DNA from: Chloroflexota bacterium
Lineage (GTDB): Bacteria > Chloroflexota > FW602-bin22 > JACPRP01
NCBI GenBank assembly: GCA_016210495.1
Contig: JACQUC010000062.1
Location: forward strand, 27,230-91,229
Direction: 5' to 3'
Length of the DNA: 64,000 bases
Part shown: piece by piece, positions 59,767 through 64,000 of the stretch
How the letters are laid out: each line of letters begins with the position of its first letter
How positions within the stretch are numbered: position 1 is the first letter of the stretch
Made by a program: the position numbers and the translations under genes
Notes under the pieces: model-generated
Databases searched by the model: none
The model's input: only the letters and a program-made list of their open reading frames with translations
What the model was told of the DNA's origin: nothing

Positions 59767-60246
59767 ATGCCGGACCCGGATCAGAAGAGCATCGTCGCGG
59801 CCAAGGCGCAGCAGTTGATCGATATGACGGCGGCTTTTTGCGATAAGTTCCTGGATGAGGAATACAGGCAGCTATGCGAGAAGCTGATCAGGAAGATGGC
59901 CCGAAAGCGTAACGTGCCGTTTCTTCCCGGGCGGCCCAACCTCTGGGCGGCCGCGACGATCTACGCCTTGGGCCAGGTCAATTTCCTCTTCGACAAGAGC
60001 TTCCAGCCGTATGCTACCCCCGACGACATATGCGATCACTTCGGCACATCCAAGAGTACGACCTCGCAAAAGGCAAAGGCCCTTCGCGATATGTTCAAGC
60101 TCGACTATTGGGACAAGGAGTTTTCCACGGCCCGCATGAACGATGACGACCCGTTGCGCGATATGGTTATGGTCGATGGATTGATCGTTCCCATCGATTC
60201 CTTGCCGCCGGGCGTGCGGGATGTCATTCGCCGAAGCAGGCGATAG
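59767..60246 (+). CDS. DUF6398 domain-containing protein
   Basis: 159 residues, mostly helical. The segment RKMARKRNVPFLPGRPNLWA, then YALGQVNFLFDKSFQPYATP and DICDHFGTSKSTTSQKAKAL, fits DUF6398; the last part looks like a helix-turn-helix (DHFGTSKSTTSQKAKALRDM). Function unknown; possibly a nucleic-acid-binding accessory protein. GAGGTG precedes ATG 59767. The C-terminal ~35 residues are acidic then hydrophobic (RDMVMVDGLIVPIDSLPPGV). Confidence 0.75.
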   Translation: MPDPDQKSIVAAKAQQLIDMTAAFCDKFLDEEYRQLCEKLIRKMARKRNVPFLPGRPNLWAAATIYALGQVNFLFDKSFQPYATPDDICDHFGTSKSTTSQKAKALRDMFKLDYWDKEFSTARMNDDDPLRDMVMVDGLIVPIDSLPPGVRDVIRRSRR

Positions 60247-60266
60247 GCGCATAGGGGAGGGGCCTC

Positions 60267-61373
60267 GTGTTCAAGGTGTTGCAGCCGGCCACGATAGGCC
60301 GCCTCGCGCTGCGCAATAGGTTTGTGCGCTCCGCCACCCACGATTCCTCGGCCGACCCCAACGGCACGGTTACCGATCGCTCGGTCGAGATCTACCAGCA
60401 ACTGGCCGCGGGGGGTGTTGCGCTCATTATGACCGGCCACGCCTACGTCTCCGAGCGCGGGCGAGCCGGGGCCAGGCAGTATGGTATATGCGACGATAGG
60501 CTTATTCCGGGCCTGGCGCGGCTTGCCGAAGCTGCCCACAGGGATGGCGCAAAGATCGCCGCCCAAATCACCCACGCGGGCGTGTCGTCGACCTTTCTCG
60601 CCAGCAGGGAGTTGGTAGCACTCGCCCCTTCGCAGCTCGAAGGCAGGCAGCCCCACCGCGCGATGTCCGAGGAGGAAGTCGACGGCGTAATGGGCGAGTT
60701 CGTGGCCGCGGCCATCCGGGCGAAGGAAGCAGGATTCGACGCCGTCCAGCTCCACGGCGCCCACGGCTACCTTATGTCTCAGTTCTTCTCGCCCATCACG
60801 AATCGAAGGCAGGACCGCTGGGGTGGGACGGCGGAAAAGCGGCGCGAGTTTCACCTGGAAACCATCCGCCGGGTCAGGGCGGCGGTCGGCGACGACTTCC
60901 CTATCTGGATGAAGTTCGGCATCATGGACGACCAAGAGGGCGGGGCTTCGCTGGAAGAGGGCATTGCCGCGATTGAGGCTATGAGCCGTGCCGGCCTCGA
61001 TGCGGTCGAGATCAGCGGAGGTGTGGGCAGCGGCAGTCGCGGCGCGATCCGCGTGGTCGACGACGAAGTTGGCGAGGACACCTACTTTCGGGCGAGGGCG
61101 GCTCAGGCCAAGCGTGCGACTGACATTCCAATAGCACTGGTCGGCGGGATCCGGTGCCTGGAGACGGCGGAGGACATCGTTGCCTCGGGCGATGCCGACT
61201 TGATTTCCCTGTCGCGGCCCCTCATCCGCGAGCCCGACTTGATCCGGAGATGGCTCGGCGGCGACTACCGTCGCGCCAGGTGCATTTCGTGCGGCAAGTG
61301 CTCGGCCATTATGCGTCGCGGCGACATCGTGGAATGCGGCGAGGAGCTGCTGATACGCACGGGTTCGTTCTAA
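60267..61373 (+). CDS. Old Yellow Enzyme-like NADH:flavin oxidoreductase
   Basis: A 368-residue FMN TIM barrel. The N-terminus NRFVRSATHDSSA and the loops AAQITHAGV, FDAVQLHGAHGYLMSQFFSP, RQDRWGG and VEISGGVG are OYE/enoate-reductase hallmarks. The C-terminus RCISCGKCS keeps a Cys pair like that of 2,4-dienoyl-CoA reductase-type members, but the FeS/FAD domain is missing. It reduces activated C=C bonds. GTG 60267 with GGGGAGGGG upstream. It precedes a UbiD gene by 108 bp and may act in the same pathway. Confidence 0.88.
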   Translation: MFKVLQPATIGRLALRNRFVRSATHDSSADPNGTVTDRSVEIYQQLAAGGVALIMTGHAYVSERGRAGARQYGICDDRLIPGLARLAEAAHRDGAKIAAQITHAGVSSTFLASRELVALAPSQLEGRQPHRAMSEEEVDGVMGEFVAAAIRAKEAGFDAVQLHGAHGYLMSQFFSPITNRRQDRWGGTAEKRREFHLETIRRVRAAVGDDFPIWMKFGIMDDQEGGASLEEGIAAIEAMSRAGLDAVEISGGVGSGSRGAIRVVDDEVGEDTYFRARAAQAKRATDIPIALVGGIRCLETAEDIVASGDADLISLSRPLIREPDLIRRWLGGDYRRARCISCGKCSAIMRRGDIVECGEELLIRTGSF

Positions 61374-61481
61374 GAGGCAAATCGGCCCTGGCGCGTGGAG
61401 TACGGCGGCGACTTCACGTCCGGGCCGGGCCGTGTCATTACCGTCGACCTTATCTGTAGTTGCACTAGGAGGCTCGCAGCC

Positions 61482-62924
61482 ATGCCATACAATGATTTGA
61501 GGGAGTTTCTGGAAAAGCTGGATGCCGAGAGTGAGCTTGCCAGGGTCGAGGCACAGGTCGACTGGGATGCCGAGATCGGCGCCATCAGCCGCCGTGCCTT
61601 GGACCTGAAGGCACAGACGCCTCATTTCGTCAACGTAAAGGGGTATCCCAGAGGCTACAGCGTCCTCACCAATCTGCTGGGGCCCACTAAGCCGACCATC
61701 CAGGGCAGGGTTGCCCTGGCGATGGATCTCCCCAAGACCACGCCTACGGCTAAGATCATCGAGGCCTATGCCGAAAGGATCAGTCGCTCGATCAAGCCCA
61801 GGCTTGTGCCCACCGGCCCTTGCAAGGAGAACATCCAGAGAGGCGACGAAATTGATCTGTTCCAGTTTCCGACGCCACGCGGCCACGGCACCGATGGCGG
61901 CCGGTACCTCGGCGCGTGGCACATCTGCGTCACGCGTGACCCGGATTCCGGCTGGGTTAACTGGGGCATGTATCGCATGATGATCGAGTCCAAGAACACC
62001 CTGGGCTGGCTGGCCAATCCGGGCCAACACGGTCCGTCCATTTATTACCAGAAGTACGAGGCCAGAGGCCAGGCAATGCCGATGGCGGTGGCCATCGGCG
62101 CCGAGCCGGTTTCTCACATTGTCGCCGCCAGTCAGTTTCCCCCGAACGTCGACGAGGTCGACAAGGCGGGCGCCCTTCGCGGCGCGCCGGTCGAAGTCGT
62201 CAAATGCGAAACCAATGACCTCGAGGTGCCGGCGGGGTCAGAGATAGTGCTCGAGGGAGAGATCAGGCCCTACGAGCGGGAGCTGGAAGGGCCGTTTGGC
62301 GAGTACACGGGCTACTGTGCCGGCGAGCGGATGCCCCGGCCGGTGTTTCACGTGAACTGTGTCACCTATCGCGATAACCCGATACTCACCATCGTCACGC
62401 CGGGCAAGCCCTGGGACGGGGATTCGCCCATGCACACCATCACCGATAGCGCCACGCTCACAAACGAGCTGCGGGCAATGGGATTACGCTTCAAGAGCGT
62501 TTACGTCATGCCGACTAAAACAACGATCTGCATCTCCGTTTCGCCACCGTACCCGGGCTACGTCCACACGGTCGCCTCGGCGGTGTGGGCTACCAAGACC
62601 GGCCTCTACAAGCCGTATATCATTCTCGTGGGCGAAGATGTCGACGTCACCAATACCGACGATGTGCTGTGGTGCCTCACCAGCAGGCTTCACCCTGCCC
62701 GTGACATTCACGTCCAGCAGTACGCGCCAATCAGCGTTTTGATGCCGTTTATCAGCCGAGCGGAGCGAGAGACCCTGCTGGGGGCCAGGGTCGCGTTCGA
62801 TGCCACGTTCCCGGTGGAATGGCCCAAGGAACACACCCCCACCGTCGTCGATCTGGAGCACTCCTGGCCTGCCGACGTCGTGCAAAAGATGCTGGCACGG
62901 TGGGAAGAGTACGGCATTCACTGA
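61482..62924 (+). CDS. UbiD family (de)carboxylase, phenylphosphate carboxylase-like
   Basis: 480 residues, a paralogue of the 37264-38700 protein: shared WDAEIGAISRRALDL, CKENIQRGDEIDLFQFP, GRYLGAWHICVTRD, NWGMYRMMI and VAFDATFPVEWP. The catalytic loop EGPFGEYTGYCAG and RDNPILTIVTPG are intact. A prFMN enzyme of aromatic or alpha,beta-unsaturated acid (de)carboxylation. AGGAGG lies ~9 nt before ATG 61482. Neighbouring OYE and ThiS/MoaD-like genes suggest a second pathway unit; no gamma-like partner is here. Confidence 0.86.
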   Translation: MPYNDLREFLEKLDAESELARVEAQVDWDAEIGAISRRALDLKAQTPHFVNVKGYPRGYSVLTNLLGPTKPTIQGRVALAMDLPKTTPTAKIIEAYAERISRSIKPRLVPTGPCKENIQRGDEIDLFQFPTPRGHGTDGGRYLGAWHICVTRDPDSGWVNWGMYRMMIESKNTLGWLANPGQHGPSIYYQKYEARGQAMPMAVAIGAEPVSHIVAASQFPPNVDEVDKAGALRGAPVEVVKCETNDLEVPAGSEIVLEGEIRPYERELEGPFGEYTGYCAGERMPRPVFHVNCVTYRDNPILTIVTPGKPWDGDSPMHTITDSATLTNELRAMGLRFKSVYVMPTKTTICISVSPPYPGYVHTVASAVWATKTGLYKPYIILVGEDVDVTNTDDVLWCLTSRLHPARDIHVQQYAPISVLMPFISRAERETLLGARVAFDATFPVEWPKEHTPTVVDLEHSWPADVVQKMLARWEEYGIH

Positions 62925-62953
62925 CTGATATCGTAATTGGGGAGAAGTCAACC

Positions 62954-63244
62954 GTGGAAATCCAGCTCAACTACATCGGCCCGGTGATCCGCAACGGCCT
63001 GCCACGGCGCGAGAAGGTGGTGTTGGACGATGGCTCCAGTCTCGCCGACCTGCTGGCCCGGATAGACGAGCTGCACGACGGAGCATTCAGCAGCCTGGCC
63101 CGAGACAGCGAGGCGCGCATCATCAGCCAGATCAAGATCCTCGTCGACGGTAAGGAGGTCGACTCCGCCGCCGGCCTCCAATCGCCCCTGACCGTCGCCC
63201 GCGAAGTGACGATCATCTTCATCACGCCCGTGGGTGGGGGATAG
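62954..63244 (+). CDS. MoaD/ThiS-like ubiquitin-fold protein
   Basis: A 96-residue beta-grasp protein. GTG 62954 follows GGGGAGAA. The sequence ends in the exposed Gly-Gly (FITPVGGG) required for adenylation and thiocarboxylate formation in sulfur carriers; DDGSSLADLLARI and KILVDGKEV are typical. It could carry sulfur for a cofactor or be an adapter of the adjacent UbiD/OYE pathway. No E1-like (MoeB/ThiF) gene is nearby. Cotranscription with UbiD (29 bp) is likely. Confidence 0.72.
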   Translation: MEIQLNYIGPVIRNGLPRREKVVLDDGSSLADLLARIDELHDGAFSSLARDSEARIISQIKILVDGKEVDSAAGLQSPLTVAREVTIIFITPVGGG

Positions 63245-63258
63245 GAAATGCTGGGACT

Positions 63259-63648
63259 ATGGACGAGGAAACAGCGATAGCCAAAACAAGAGCGGCGCAG
63301 GGGGCCTGGGAGGCGGAGGTCCTGGCCAAGAGGCTAGCGGGGACGGGGGAGCGTAAGAGCACGTTCACTACTTTGTCTGGCGACCTCGAGGTGCGACGGC
63401 TCTACACGCCGCTGGACGTAGAGCACCTGGATTACATGCGGGACCTGGGCTTTCCCGGCGCCTTTGCCTTCACGCGGGAAGGCGATCCCATGATGTACCG
63501 GGGGAGCCTCTGGGTATCCAGCCAGTACTCCGGCTTCGGCTCGGCGGAGGACGCCAACGAGCGCTACAGGTACCTGCTTTCGCAGGGGCAGAAGCGCCTG
63601 TTCATCGCCATGAGGGTTATGTGGCGGCGGTCGGTTGGAGCGGGATGA
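63259..63648 (+). pseudogene. Truncated methylmalonyl-CoA mutase N-terminus
   Basis: 129 codons. Residues ~30-108 match the N-terminus of acyl-CoA mutase large subunits: TLSGDLEVRRLYTPLD, DYMRDLGFPGAFAFTR, PMMYRGSLWVSSQYSGFGSA and NERYRYLLSQGQ. At the point where TGLSVAFDLPT should follow, the frame changes to KRLFIAMRVMWRR and stops at 63648. The TIM barrel and any B12 domain are missing, so it is not functional as a mutase. Confidence 0.8.
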
Positions 63649-63706
63649 TGGGCATTGTTGCCGTGCGAGGAAAAGCTAGCCTGCGAAGGGGATGACAGGA
63701 GAAACA

Positions 63707-64000
63707 ATGAAAACTTGCACCTTGCTCTTCGTCTTCTGCGTCTTGCTCGGGCTCGCGTTGGGCACGTGGCTGACTGAGCCGGGGTACACACGCGAAGCGC
63801 GCGCAGCGTTTTTCTCCAGACCCGTCAGTCTTGCACCCGCCGCCACGCCTTCGGCCCGCTACGGCCATAGCATGGTGACCATCTCCAACACCGTTTACCT
63901 GTTTGGCGGGGCTGGTACAGCAACCGGGAATTCCGGCACCGAGCTCTCCCCTATCGCCCCGCTTTCAGGACCAGTCATGGACGACCTATGGGAGTTTAAC
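63707..64000 (+). CDS. Exported Kelch-repeat protein, 3' end outside window (partial)
   Basis: ATG 63707 opens a frame of 98 codons that continues past the right edge. Residues 1-20 are a signal peptide (LLFVFCVLLGLALGTWL). A Kelch motif begins at ~52 (SARYGHSMVTISNTVYLFGG) and ends MDDLWEFN at the edge. Probably a beta-propeller surface protein. The RBS is weak (AGGAGAAAC, ~63697). Confidence 0.7.
   Translation, partial: MKTCTLLFVFCVLLGLALGTWLTEPGYTREARAAFFSRPVSLAPAATPSARYGHSMVTISNTVYLFGGAGTATGNSGTELSPIAPLSGPVMDDLWEFN

Noticed and set aside
60105..62117. 670-codon open frame antisense to the OYE and UbiD genes
   Set aside because: Arg/His/Pro-rich translation without domain motifs, lies opposite two strong coding genes, and reflects the high-GC codon bias.
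1..64000. tRNA, rRNA or complete insertion sequences
   Set aside because: No cloverleaf with a GGTTCRANYCC T-loop, no rRNA signature and no transposase motif could be identified by eye.

Overview
The window looks like a high-G+C chromosomal segment of an uncultured Chloroflexota bacterium (Dehalococcoidia/SAR202-like or a close relative). This is an inference from gene content: a BTAD-AAA-TPR giant regulator, four GT39-type membrane proteins (two carrying repeated C-terminal beta-sandwich modules), a DUF6125 protein, a DUF6398 protein, an R3H-domain AAA ATPase next to tmk, three UbiD-family (de)carboxylases, frequent TTG/GTG starts and many dispersed hairpin repeats beginning GTAGGG. There is no rRNA, no recognisable tRNA, no CRISPR array and no intact insertion sequence. 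Both ends cut a gene: a secreted PsbP-like protein on the left and a Kelch-repeat protein on the right.

Layout. 0-11 kb: accessory oxidoreductases (a fumarate-reductase-like flavoprotein followed in frame by the orphan tail of a molybdenum hydroxylase; a complete molybdenum hydroxylase large subunit coupled to an MFS transporter), a leaderless BTAD regulator and YceI. 11-20.4 kb: a broken crotonase, then PLP synthesis (pdxS-pdxT), a GNAT protein, an R3H ATPase, tmk, and gyrA with a 250-residue basic tail that ends in a sliding-clamp-binding-like motif. 20.4-30 kb: two GT39-type membrane proteins (one frameshifted), trpS, a CDF metal exporter, a thiamine-binding-like protein, prs, Hsp20, CvpA and a TumA/TumE toxin-antitoxin pair. 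30-33.5 kb: glycogen debranching enzyme and a GT4 glycosyltransferase.

33.5-42.4 kb is the most coherent accessory system. A GntR/FadR-type regulator, with a strong promoter and two tandem operator-like palindromes, heads an apparent seven-gene operon: UbiD decarboxylase, a phenylphosphate-carboxylase gamma-like protein, a PaaK-type aryl-CoA ligase, a DUF6125 protein, a protein with two matching cysteine modules, and a HAD hydrolase. Divergent to it are an exported lipoprotein dienelactone hydrolase and a second UbiD. The UbiD + gamma + HAD + CoA-ligase combination resembles anaerobic phenylphosphate carboxylase systems and is the best candidate for an undescribed aromatic (de)carboxylation pathway.

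42.4-48 kb: two large overlapping GT39 proteins whose reading frames contain hairpin repeats. 48-57.7 kb: a dense forward block of housekeeping and salvage genes (tlyA, nadK, recN, M20 peptidase, two Nudix hydrolases, alanine dehydrogenase, deoC, an MBL hydrolase, RNase HI). 57.7-64 kb: a cation exchanger, an AbrB/Doc toxin-antitoxin module with a perfect palindromic operator but a toxin lacking the catalytic His, a DUF6398 protein, an Old Yellow Enzyme homologue, a third UbiD, a ThiS/MoaD-like protein, a truncated methylmalonyl-CoA mutase and the partial Kelch gene.

Several remnants (molybdenum hydroxylase tail, crotonase, mutase N-terminus, frameshifted GT39) suggest a genome undergoing gene decay, although single frameshifts could also be assembly errors.
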